A stretch of 64,000 nucleotides of DNA, from the NCBI GenBank assembly GCA_963715285.1, contig CAVQRU010000007.1:1-64000 (forward strand), read 5' to 3'. Positions 25,412 to 33,246 of this stretch are shown here, piece by piece. Below the pieces are notes generated by a model, which was given only the letters and a program-made list of their open reading frames with translations, made no database searches and was not told the origin of the DNA. Numbering within the stretch: position 1 is the first letter of the stretch; each line of letters starts with the position of its first letter. This DNA comes from Sva-07 sp963715285. GTDB taxonomy: Bacteria > Actinomycetota > Acidimicrobiia > Acidimicrobiales > Ilumatobacteraceae. The position numbers and the translations under genes were made by a program.

Positions 25412-26365
25412 ATGCTGCCACCGGTCACGACGCCGCTCGACGACATCCACCTCCCCCTCGACGATCGCCGCGTCGGCAAGGTCCGCGTGTCGTACGCCCT
25501 CCCCGACGCCCGTCGTCTGTTCGTGACCACCGACCGGCTCTCCGCGTTCGACCGGATCATCGCCTGCGTGCCGTACAAGGGCCAGGTCCTCAACCAACTG
25601 TCGATGTGGTGGTTCGGCCGGACGAGCGACATCGTCGCCAATCACGCGCTGTCCACGCCCGATCCCAACGTGCTGATCGCCCGCGAGGTGACGCCACTCA
25701 CCGTCGAGGTCGTCGTACGCGGCTACATCACCGGGGTCACCGACACGGCACTGTGGACCCAGTACGCCGCCGGCGCCCGCACGATCTACGGCCACCGCTT
25801 CCCCGAGGGACTGCGCAAGAACACGCCGCTGCCCGAGCCCATCGTGACACCCACCACCAAGGGCGACGCCGGGGCCCACGACGTGCCGCTCTCGTCGGCC
25901 GAGGTGGTGTCGCGTGGTCTCGTCGAACCCGATCTCTGGGCCCGGGTCGAGTCGGCCGCCGTCGAGTTGTTCCGTCGGGCTGCGCAACGCGGTGGCGAGG
26001 TCGGTCTGATCCTCGCCGACACCAAGTTCGAGTTCGGTGTCGCCGGGAACGGCGAACTGCTCCTGATCGACGAAGCACTCACGCCGGACTCGTCGCGCTG
26101 GTGGGTCGCCGACGGCTACGAGGAGCGGCTCTCCTCCGGCGCAGAGCCCGAGAGCCTCGACAAGGAGGTGGTCCGGCGGGCACTCGCCGACGCCGGCTAC
26201 ACCGGCAACGGCCCGGTGCCGAACCTGCCCGCCGAGGTGTGGACCGCCACGTCCGAACGCTACGTCGACGCCTATGAACGCCTGACGGGCGAGCAGTTCG
26301 TCCCTGGCGTCTACCCTGCCGAACCACGGATCCTCGCTGCAGTGGCGGGACTGGAGATCGACTGA
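25412..26365 (+). CDS. purC: SAICAR synthetase
   Basis: Joins aspartate to CAIR with ATP. 317 residues, near the length of the longer PurC form. Signatures in order: VRVSYALPDARRLFVTTDRL; SAFDRIIACVPYKGQVLNQL; VVVRGYITGVTDTALW (substrate loop); GLILADTKFEFGVAGNGEL; LIDEALTPDSSRWW. ATG 25412 lies 4 bases after the purQ stop, and only one base separates its stop from the purF start, so it is firmly inside the purine operon. Confidence 0.95.
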   Translation: MLPPVTTPLDDIHLPLDDRRVGKVRVSYALPDARRLFVTTDRLSAFDRIIACVPYKGQVLNQLSMWWFGRTSDIVANHALSTPDPNVLIAREVTPLTVEVVVRGYITGVTDTALWTQYAAGARTIYGHRFPEGLRKNTPLPEPIVTPTTKGDAGAHDVPLSSAEVVSRGLVEPDLWARVESAAVELFRRAAQRGGEVGLILADTKFEFGVAGNGELLLIDEALTPDSSRWWVADGYEERLSSGAEPESLDKEVVRRALADAGYTGNGPVPNLPAEVWTATSERYVDAYERLTGEQFVPGVYPAEPRILAAVAGLEID

Positions 26366-26366
26366 C

Positions 26367-27836
26367 ATGACGACCGAACCACAACGGCGCATCCCGGTGA
26401 CGGCGCTGCCCGCCGACGACACACCGAAGGACGAGTGCGGGGTCCTCGGCATCTCCACACCACACGGCGAAGGAGTGGCACAGCTCGCCTTCTTCGGGCT
26501 GTTCGCACTGCAACACCGCGGCCAGGAGGCCGCCGGCATCGCCGTCAGCGACGGCACGCGAGCCAGGGTGCACAAGGAGGCCGGCCTCGTCGCCAACGTG
26601 TTCACCCCCGAAGCGCTCGCACCGCTCACCGGCTATCACGCCATCGGCCACACCCGGTACTCCACCACCGGCTCCAACGCCGAGCGCAACATCCAACCGT
26701 TCCTCGTCGAGACGATGCACGGCCCGCTGGCGCTCGCGCACAACGGCAACATCGTCAACGCCCCGGCGCTGCGCGACGAACTCCTCAACCGCGGCTTCGG
26801 ACTCACCGCCACCAGTGACTCCGAGGTGATGACCCTGATGCTGGCCGCGGCCGGCGGCCAGACATGGGAGGAGCGGATCGAGCGCACGTTGCCGGCGTGG
26901 AAGGGTGCGTTCTCGCTCGTGCTGCTCGCCGCCGATCGGGTGATCGCCGTTCGCGACCCGTGGGGTTTCCGCCCGCTCTCGATCGGCCGCCTCCCGCACG
27001 GTGGCCACGCCGTGGCCAGCGAGACCTGCGCACTGTCCACCCTCGGCTGCGTCGACGTCGACGAAGTGCAGCCCGGCGAGATGGTGACGCTCATGGGCGC
27101 CGAAGTGCGCCGATCGCAGGTGCTCGCTCCGCAGCCTCGCAGTGCTCGCTGCACGTTCGAGTTCGTCTACTTCTCCCGCCCAGACTCGGTGTGGGACGGC
27201 CACAACGTCCACCACGTCCGCCAGCGTCTCGGGCTCCAACTCGCCCAGGAGGCGCCGGCCGACGCCGACGTCGTGATCCCGGTGCCCGACTCCTCGATCC
27301 CCGCGGCGATCGGCTACTCCAACGAGAGCGGCATCCCGTTCAACGACGGGCTGATCAAGAACCGGTACATCGGACGCACGTTCATCGAGCCCACCCAGGA
27401 CATCCGCGAGCGCGGCGTCGCCCTGAAGTTCAACGCCCTCAGCGAGAATCTCGAGGGCAAGCGGGTCGTGATGATCGACGACTCGCTCGTGCGCGGCACG
27501 ACAGCGGGGCCGCTGGTGAAGCTGGTCCGCGACGCCGGTGCCACCGAGGTGCATGTGCGCATCACGTGTCCACCGATCACCCATGCCTGCCATTTCGGCG
27601 TCGACATGGGCCACGATGGCGACCTGATCGCCGCCCGCCTCAGAGTCGAGGAGATGCGTGAGCACATCGGCGCCGACAGCCTCGCGTTCCTGTCGCTCGA
27701 CGGCATGATGCTGGCGGTCGCCGACACCGCAGCCGGCGACGACGACGGGTACTGCAACGGTTGCTTCACCGGCCACTACCCGATCCACGTCGGCGACGCC
27801 GGGGCCAAGCTCTCGTTCGAAGGCGTCCTCGCATGA
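26367..27836 (+). CDS. purF: Amidophosphoribosyltransferase
   Basis: Commits PRPP and glutamine to purine synthesis. 489 residues. A short propeptide precedes the N-terminal nucleophile Cys in KDECGVLGIS, which is exposed after cleavage. The glutaminase domain shows LFALQHRGQEAAGIAV, GHTRYSTTGSNAERNIQP and LAHNGNIVN. The PRPP-binding loop is VVMIDDSLVRGTTAG. Cys residues in SARCTFEF, THACHFGVDM and GYCNGCFTG match the [4Fe-4S] ligands of the Bacillus-type enzyme, so it is probably an oxygen-labile cluster protein. The spacer before purD/M carries a large inverted repeat. Confidence 0.96.
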   Translation: MTTEPQRRIPVTALPADDTPKDECGVLGISTPHGEGVAQLAFFGLFALQHRGQEAAGIAVSDGTRARVHKEAGLVANVFTPEALAPLTGYHAIGHTRYSTTGSNAERNIQPFLVETMHGPLALAHNGNIVNAPALRDELLNRGFGLTATSDSEVMTLMLAAAGGQTWEERIERTLPAWKGAFSLVLLAADRVIAVRDPWGFRPLSIGRLPHGGHAVASETCALSTLGCVDVDEVQPGEMVTLMGAEVRRSQVLAPQPRSARCTFEFVYFSRPDSVWDGHNVHHVRQRLGLQLAQEAPADADVVIPVPDSSIPAAIGYSNESGIPFNDGLIKNRYIGRTFIEPTQDIRERGVALKFNALSENLEGKRVVMIDDSLVRGTTAGPLVKLVRDAGATEVHVRITCPPITHACHFGVDMGHDGDLIAARLRVEEMREHIGADSLAFLSLDGMMLAVADTAAGDDDGYCNGCFTGHYPIHVGDAGAKLSFEGVLA

Positions 27837-27849
27837 CCTCCTCCCCCCT

Positions 27850-27894
27850 TCTCGTGAACACGACGCGCACCTGCGCCGCAACGTGTTCACGAGA
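27850..27894. repeat. 12-bp inverted repeat between purF and purD/M
   Basis: TCTCGTGAACAC (27850-27861) and GTGTTCACGAGA (27883-27894) are perfectly complementary across 21 bases. It fills most of the 88-bp gap between purF and purD/M, the widest gap in the first half of the purine operon. It could be an attenuator, an mRNA-processing site or an operator. No T tract follows. Confidence 0.6.
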
Positions 27895-27924
27895 TCGACG
27901 GGGGCGGCGCGGGGCGGGGGTCTG

Positions 27925-30117
27925 ATGCGAGTCCTGGTGATCGGTGGCGGCGGACGCGAACAGGCGATCGCCTGGGCGTGCCGGCACCACGGCCACGACG
28001 TGCGGATCGCTGCCGACCTCGGTCCCGCGTCCGCGGACGACACCGACCTGGTGATCCCGGGTCCCGAGGCGGTGCTCGTTGCCGGGGTGGCCGACGAGTG
28101 TGCACGGCGGGGGATCCCCTGCTTCGGCCCCACGGCGGAACTCGCCAGGCTCGAGTCGTCGAAGTCGTACGCCCGGGAACTCGCGACGTCGCTCGGCGTC
28201 CCCGGGCCGGCGTTCGCCCGGTTCGACGATGCCGCCGCAGCGCTCACCTGGTGGCGCGAACTCGGCCGACCGGTCGTCGTCAAACTCGACGGGCTCGCCG
28301 GCGGCAAGGGCGTCGTGGTCCCTGACGGCGAGGCCGCGACCGCCGAAGCGATCGAAGCCGCTGCGGCAACGGGTGTCTTCCTGCTCGAAGAGCGGCTGCG
28401 GGGCCCGGAGTGCTCGTTGCTGGCCCTGTGCGACGGCACCCGGGCCGTTGCACTCCCGCTCGCCCAGGACCACAAGCGCATCGGCGAGGGCGACACCGGC
28501 GCCAACACCGGTGGGATGGGCGCGTACGCGCCGGCGCCGGTGCCGTACACCGCGGACGAACTCCTGGCGACGTTCGTTCAGCCGGTGGTCGACCACCTCG
28601 CCGCGGCCGGGACGCCGTACGTCGGCGTGATCTTCGCCGGGCTGATGCTCACCGCCGACGGACCGAAACTGATCGAGTACAACGTCCGCTTCGGTGACCC
28701 CGAGACCCAGGCCGTGCTACCGCTGGTGGAGACCGACCTCGCCGAGCTCGCACTCGCCTGCACTCGCGGCACCGCCGAGGAGTTCCCCGTGGTCGTGCGG
28801 GCGCAGGCCGCCCTCACCGTCGTGGCCGCAGCGCCCGGCTACCCCTCGGCGCCCACGATCGGAGCACCGATCACCGACGACATGGTGAGCGGCGTGATCG
28901 GGCCCGATGGGACGACGACGATTCGCTTCGACGCCGCAGTCGACGCCGACGGACGGGTGGCCGGGGGCCGCGTGCTCGCAGTGACCGGGGTCGGTTTCGA
29001 TCTCGCCGAGGCCCGAGCCGCCGCCTACGAGCACATCGGCCGTATCCACTTCGAGGGCATGCAGGTGCGCCGCGACATCGGTTGGAGGGCGCTCGGTGCC
29101 GGTCTGGCGTCGTATGCCGCGGCCGGCGTCGACATCGACGAAGGCAGTCGGGCGGTCGCGGAGATGAAGACGGCTGTCGAGGCCACGCACGGCAACGGTG
29201 TGTTGAAGGGCGTCGGATCGTTCGGCGGCGTGTTCTCGGCGACCGCGATCCTCGAGTTGGACGACCCGGTGCTGGTGGCCTCGACCGACGGCGTCGGCAC
29301 GAAGGTCGAGTTGGCCGCTCGGCTCGGCATGGTGCGCGGTGTCGGGATGGACATCGTCAACCACTGCATCGACGACGTGCTCGTGCAGTCGGCGCGTCCG
29401 TTGTTCTTCCTCGACTACATCGCTGCCAGCGTGCTCGACGCCGACCTGGTCGCCGAGGTGGTCGGTGGCATGGCCGACGCCTGCCGCGCCTCGGGGTGCG
29501 CCCTGTTGGGTGGGGAGACCGCCGAGATGCCGGGGGTGTATCAGCCGGGTGCATTCGACATCGCGGGCACGCTGGTCGGTGTGGCCGAACGGTCACAGCT
29601 CCTCCCCCGGCCCGACGTGGCCGCCGGCGACGTGCTGGTCGGCATCGCATCGAGCGGGCCGCACACCAACGGCTACTCCCTGCTGCGCAAGGTGTTCGAC
29701 TGGATCCCGATGGACGTGGTTCCGGACGGCTTCGATCGTCCGCTCGGCGAGACGCTCCTCGAGCCCCACCGTTCGTACCTCGACGTGCTGCGACCGGCGT
29801 TCGACTCGGGCACGGTCAAGGCGCTGGCGCACATCACCGGAGGCGGTCTCCCCGAGAACCTGCCACGCGTCCTGCCCGACGACGTCGACGCAGTGGTCGA
29901 GCTCGGCTCGTGGCCGGTGTCGCCACTGTTCCGGCTGGTGCGCGAGCTGACCCCGCTGATGTCGACCGACGAGCTCTACCGCACGCTCAACATGGGGATC
30001 GGCATGGTCGTGGTGTGTGCACCGGACGACGTCGACGAGCTGCAGCGCACGATCGGCGAGCCGAGCTGGGTGATCGGCGAACTCACACCCGGCAGCGGGC
30101 ACGTCCACCTCGTCTGA
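27925..30117 (+). CDS. Bifunctional GAR synthetase / AIR synthetase (PurD-PurM fusion)
   Basis: A single 730-residue open frame carries two purine enzymes. Residues 1 to about 390 are PurD (phosphoribosylamine-glycine ligase): MRVLVIGGGGREQAIAW, the ATP-grasp segments RPVVVKLDGLAGGKGVVV and GANTGGMGAYAP, and LIEYNVRFGDPETQ. From about residue 395 it is PurM (FGAM cyclo-ligase): SYAAAGVDIDEGSRAV, GSFGGVFS, LVASTDGVGTKVELA, LLGGETAEMPGVY and LAHITGGGLPENLP. The PurD C-terminal domain ends close to the junction (HFEGMQVRRDIGWRALG) with hardly any linker. ATG 27925 follows a GGGGCGGGGG run and restores the standard PurD start. A separate purM or purD is not seen in the window. Confidence 0.93.
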   Translation: MRVLVIGGGGREQAIAWACRHHGHDVRIAADLGPASADDTDLVIPGPEAVLVAGVADECARRGIPCFGPTAELARLESSKSYARELATSLGVPGPAFARFDDAAAALTWWRELGRPVVVKLDGLAGGKGVVVPDGEAATAEAIEAAAATGVFLLEERLRGPECSLLALCDGTRAVALPLAQDHKRIGEGDTGANTGGMGAYAPAPVPYTADELLATFVQPVVDHLAAAGTPYVGVIFAGLMLTADGPKLIEYNVRFGDPETQAVLPLVETDLAELALACTRGTAEEFPVVVRAQAALTVVAAAPGYPSAPTIGAPITDDMVSGVIGPDGTTTIRFDAAVDADGRVAGGRVLAVTGVGFDLAEARAAAYEHIGRIHFEGMQVRRDIGWRALGAGLASYAAAGVDIDEGSRAVAEMKTAVEATHGNGVLKGVGSFGGVFSATAILELDDPVLVASTDGVGTKVELAARLGMVRGVGMDIVNHCIDDVLVQSARPLFFLDYIAASVLDADLVAEVVGGMADACRASGCALLGGETAEMPGVYQPGAFDIAGTLVGVAERSQLLPRPDVAAGDVLVGIASSGPHTNGYSLLRKVFDWIPMDVVPDGFDRPLGETLLEPHRSYLDVLRPAFDSGTVKALAHITGGGLPENLPRVLPDDVDAVVELGSWPVSPLFRLVRELTPLMSTDELYRTLNMGIGMVVVCAPDDVDELQRTIGEPSWVIGELTPGSGHVHLV

Positions 30118-30133
30118 GCACGGCCCGCAGCCC

Positions 30134-30168
30134 GTGTGACAGCTGGGGTCTGACCCCGGATGTCACAC
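30134..30168. repeat. Hairpin of the GGGTCTGACCC family (copy 2)
   Basis: GTGTGACA pairs with TGTCACAC, and after one mismatch CTGGGGT pairs with ACCCCGG (one G-T wobble), closing on a CTG loop. It lies 16 bases after the purD/M stop and 8 bases before the GNAT ATG. It shares the loop and inner stem of copies at 15047 and 38247. Confidence 0.75.
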
Positions 30169-30176
30169 TCTGGACG

Positions 30177-30707
30177 ATGGGTGAGCAGCGGATACTGCAC
30201 GGATCCAGCGTCCGGCTGCGGCCGACGACCGCGGCCGACCGCGATGCCCACGTGGCGATCCGATCCACCGACGAGGTCAAGCGGCGTTGGCGCGGCGACG
30301 ATCTCGTTGCCGAATTCGACGGGGACCTCGCGGACGACGAGGTCGTGCGGCTGACGATCGAGGACCCGTCGGGCAGGATCGTCGGGATGATCCAGTACCA
30401 CGAGGAGCACGACCCGGAGTACCGCCACGCCGGGATCGACGTCTACATCGAGCCCGCGGTGCATCGCCGTGGCTATGCGATCGACGCGATTCGCGCGGTG
30501 GTCCAGCACCTGATCGTCGACCGGGGCCACCATCGCCTCACGATCGACCCGGCAGCTGACAACGCTGCTGCGATCGCCCTGTACGCCAAGGTCGGGTTCC
30601 GGCCGGTCGGGCGGATGCGCCAGTACGAACTGCAGGCCGACGGCACCTGGGCCGACGGACTCCTGATGGAGTTGCTCGCCGACGACTGGCCGCCTCCGAC
30701 GCGTTGA
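30177..30707 (+). CDS. GNAT-family N-acetyltransferase
   Basis: A 176-residue acetyl-CoA-dependent acyltransferase of the RimJ/RimL or AAC(6')-like group. Seen: SVRLRPTTAADRDAHVAI at the start, GIDVYIEPAVHRRGYAIDAI (acetyl-CoA pyrophosphate loop in the variant HRRGYA), and RLTIDPAADNAAAIALYAKV with GFRPVGRMRQYEL at the end. It sits between purD/M and purN, following a hairpin, so it may be an insertion into the purine operon. Nothing in the sequence links it to purine chemistry. The substrate is unknown. Confidence 0.82.
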   Translation: MGEQRILHGSSVRLRPTTAADRDAHVAIRSTDEVKRRWRGDDLVAEFDGDLADDEVVRLTIEDPSGRIVGMIQYHEEHDPEYRHAGIDVYIEPAVHRRGYAIDAIRAVVQHLIVDRGHHRLTIDPAADNAAAIALYAKVGFRPVGRMRQYELQADGTWADGLLMELLADDWPPPTR

Positions 30708-30759
30708 ATTTTCGTTCACCCGGCGGAGCGGCCCCGGTTCGCGTCGCTAGGTTCGACAC

Positions 30760-31419
30760 ATGGGAACGCACGCCGACGAGTCCGACCGACCGGTCCGACC
30801 GACACGGCTCGTCGTGCTCGTGTCGGGCTCCGGTTCCAACCTCCAGGCGATCATCGATGCCTGCGCCGACGAGCACCTGCCGGCCGAGGTGGTGGCCGTC
30901 GTGTCGAACAAGGCCGACGTGTTCGCGCTCCAGCGAGCCGACGCCGCGGGCGTGCCGGCCGTCCATGTCGGCGTCCACCCGGGCGAGGACCGCGGCGACT
31001 ACGACGCACGTCTGGCCGACGTGGTCGCGGGCTTCGACCCGGATCTGGTCGTGCTCGCCGGGTGGATGCGCATCCTCACGATGAGTTTCCTCGGCTGGTT
31101 CCCGAACCGGGTCGTCAACCTGCATCCGGCGCTGCCCGGAGAGCTGCCCGGCGTCGGTGCCATCGAGCGGGCGTGGGACGAGGCGCTGGCCGGCAGGCGG
31201 ACGCGGACCGGCGTCATGGTCCACCTCGTTCCCGACGAAGGCGTCGACGACGGCCCCGTGCTCGGTACCGCCACCGTCGACATCGACGTGGCCGCGGGGT
31301 TCGACGCCTTCGCCGCGCGGCTCCACGACGCCGAACACCGACTGCTCGTCGACACGCTCTCCGAACTGTGCACCGCGACACCCGACCGAACGCCCGATCT
31401 GACGGAGGCCCCCGCATGA
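30760..31419 (+). CDS. purN: Phosphoribosylglycinamide formyltransferase
   Basis: Transfers a formyl group from 10-formyl-THF to GAR. 219 residues. N-terminal LVVLVSGSGSNLQAIIDAC binds the phosphate; VVSNKADVFALQRA and VLAGWMRILTMSFL follow. The catalytic Asn and His lie in NRVVNLHPALPG and the Asp in VPDEGVDDGPVL. The segment after the catalytic His reads HPALPGELPG where most family members have HPSLLP-like sequence, a mild departure. About 15 extra residues precede the core. The stop overlaps the guaB ATG (ATGA). Confidence 0.92.
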   Translation: MGTHADESDRPVRPTRLVVLVSGSGSNLQAIIDACADEHLPAEVVAVVSNKADVFALQRADAAGVPAVHVGVHPGEDRGDYDARLADVVAGFDPDLVVLAGWMRILTMSFLGWFPNRVVNLHPALPGELPGVGAIERAWDEALAGRRTRTGVMVHLVPDEGVDDGPVLGTATVDIDVAAGFDAFAARLHDAEHRLLVDTLSELCTATPDRTPDLTEAPA

Positions 31420-32933
31420 ACGACCGCACCAACCCGAACGACGAGCTCTTCGACCGTTTCGAGGCGCTCACGTTCAACGACGTCGTCGTCGTCCCCGGTT
31501 ACTCGGAAACCCTCCCTGACGCCGTCGACACCTCGGCCACCTTCGCCGCCGAGATCGAGCTGGCGGTCCCCCTCGTGTCGGCTGCGATGGACAAGGTCAC
31601 CGAGGGCCGCATGGCGGTGGCAATGGCCCGCCACGGCGGCATCGGCGTGATCCACCGCAACATGTCGATCGCCGACCAGGCGGCCGAGGTGCAGAAGGTG
31701 AAGCGTTCCCAGTCGGGCATGATCACCGACCCGGTGACACTGCCACCGACCGCCCGCCTCCACGAGGCCGAGGACCTGATGCACCGGTTCAAGTTCTCCG
31801 GAGTGCCCATCACCGATCCCGACGGCCGTCTCGTGGGCATCCTCACCAACCGCGACATCCGCTTCTGCGAGGGCGCCGACTTCGAGCGACCGGTCACCGA
31901 CTTCATGACCGCCGACGGACTCGTCACCGCCGAGGTCGGCACCTCCCTCGACGAGGCCAAGGCCATCCTCCAGCAGCACCGCATCGAGAAGCTGCCGCTC
32001 GTCGACAGCGACGGCCGCCTCGCCGGCCTGATCACGGTGAAGGACATCCAGAAGCGTCTCGACTTCCCGAATGCCTCACGCGACTTGCGGGGTCGTCTGC
32101 GCTGCGCCGCCGCGGTCGGCGTCGGTGCCGACGTCGAGGAACGGGTGGAAGCGCTCGTTGCCATGGGTGTCGACGCGGTGTCGATCGACACCGCCCACGG
32201 GCACTCGGCCAACGTCGTGAAGGCCATCCAGCGGATCAAGGGGTCGTGGCCCGACCTGGCCGTCACCGCCGGCAACGTCGTCACCGAGGAGGGTGTGGAA
32301 GCGCTCGTGATCGCTGGCGCCGACGCGGTCAAGGTCGGTGTCGGTGCCGGGTCGATCTGCACCACCCGTGTCGTGTCGGGTGCTGGTATGCCGCAACTGT
32401 CGGCGATCTGGTTCGCGGCCAAGCGCGGCCGTGAACTCGGCATTCCCGTCATCGCCGACGGCGGCATCACGTTCTCCGGCGACATCGTCAAGGCGATCGT
32501 GGCGGGCGCCTCCACCGTCATGCTCGGGTCGCTGCTTGCCGGCACCGAGGAGAGCCCCGGCGAAATGGAGCTGTTCGAGGGACGCCGGTACAAGAGCTAC
32601 CGCGGCATGGGATCGATGGGAGCGATGACCGGCGACAGCCAGGACCGCTACGCCACCGGTCAGTCGTCCGGCGGCTCGACGGCAGTCGGCGCAGCGTCGA
32701 ACAAGCTCGTCCCCGAGGGGATCGAGGGCCGAGTGCCCTACGCCGGGCCGCTCGGCGACGTCGTCTACCAACTCGTCGGTGGCCTGCGATCCGGCATGGG
32801 CTACGCGGGAGCGGCGACGCTCGACGCGCTCCGCGGCGCCCGCCTGATGCGCGTCACCGCCGCCGGCCGTGAGGAATCGCATCCGCACGACGTCACCATC
32901 ACCAAGGAAGCCCCCAACTACCAACGCTCCTGA
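31416..32933 (+). CDS. guaB: IMP dehydrogenase
   Basis: NAD-dependent oxidation of IMP to XMP, the first step to GMP. 505 residues. The TIM-barrel starts LTFNDVVVVPGYSETLP. Two CBS domains are inserted between roughly residues 100 and 215 (ITDPVTLPPTARLHEAEDL to LPLVDSDGRLAGLITVKDI). The catalytic Cys is in GVGAGSICTTRVVSGAG, the IMP-binding VIADGGITFSGDIVKA follows, and the Arg/Tyr flap SYRGMGSMGAMTG is present. A GACGGAGG ribosome-binding site precedes the ATG, which overlaps the purN stop. It is the last gene of the purine operon, with a large hairpin 18 bases downstream. Confidence 0.96.
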   Translation: MNDRTNPNDELFDRFEALTFNDVVVVPGYSETLPDAVDTSATFAAEIELAVPLVSAAMDKVTEGRMAVAMARHGGIGVIHRNMSIADQAAEVQKVKRSQSGMITDPVTLPPTARLHEAEDLMHRFKFSGVPITDPDGRLVGILTNRDIRFCEGADFERPVTDFMTADGLVTAEVGTSLDEAKAILQQHRIEKLPLVDSDGRLAGLITVKDIQKRLDFPNASRDLRGRLRCAAAVGVGADVEERVEALVAMGVDAVSIDTAHGHSANVVKAIQRIKGSWPDLAVTAGNVVTEEGVEALVIAGADAVKVGVGAGSICTTRVVSGAGMPQLSAIWFAAKRGRELGIPVIADGGITFSGDIVKAIVAGASTVMLGSLLAGTEESPGEMELFEGRRYKSYRGMGSMGAMTGDSQDRYATGQSSGGSTAVGAASNKLVPEGIEGRVPYAGPLGDVVYQLVGGLRSGMGYAGAATLDALRGARLMRVTAAGREESHPHDVTITKEAPNYQRS

Positions 32934-32950
32934 CCGCCCCCCACCCCAAG

Positions 32951-33005
32951 CCCGAAACATGCCTGAATCGGGTCGCAGGGCGACCGATTCCCGGCAGATT
33001 TCGGG
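32951..33005. terminator. Large hairpin after guaB (CCCGAAA...TTTCGGG family, copy 1)
   Basis: CCCGAAA pairs with TTTCGGG at the base, then TGCC with GGCA, then GAATCGG with CCGATTC and a short TCGC/GCGA tip. This makes a 55-base near-continuous stem. It lies just after the purine operon and probably ends or protects its transcript; no T tract follows. The outer stem and flanking ATTC recur at 60402-60456. The rest of the 313-bp gap to the next gene holds no further feature I can support. Confidence 0.6.
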
Positions 33006-33246
33006 ATTCTGATGGGGTGATTGGGCGGGTGACAGCGGTCAGAGGTCGAGGTGGGAGTGGTCGGGCTCCGGGACCAGCAGGCCGTCGGCCACCCACGCTC
33101 GGTGACCGCCGGTCCGGGAACGGACGCGAGACGATCGCGTGTTCCACCGTCGCGCTGGCCTCCCCGTCAGTGGTTGGTGAGTCACCACTTCCCCGCTTGA
33201 CGATTTCTTGCTACGTTCGGCGGTTGAGGGGCGGAAGGGGCGGGAC

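Noticed and set aside
30760..31419. PurN inactive because its HPSLLP motif reads HPALPG
   Set aside because: The catalytic Asn, His and Asp are all present and the neighbouring purine genes are intact; the change is likely tolerated.
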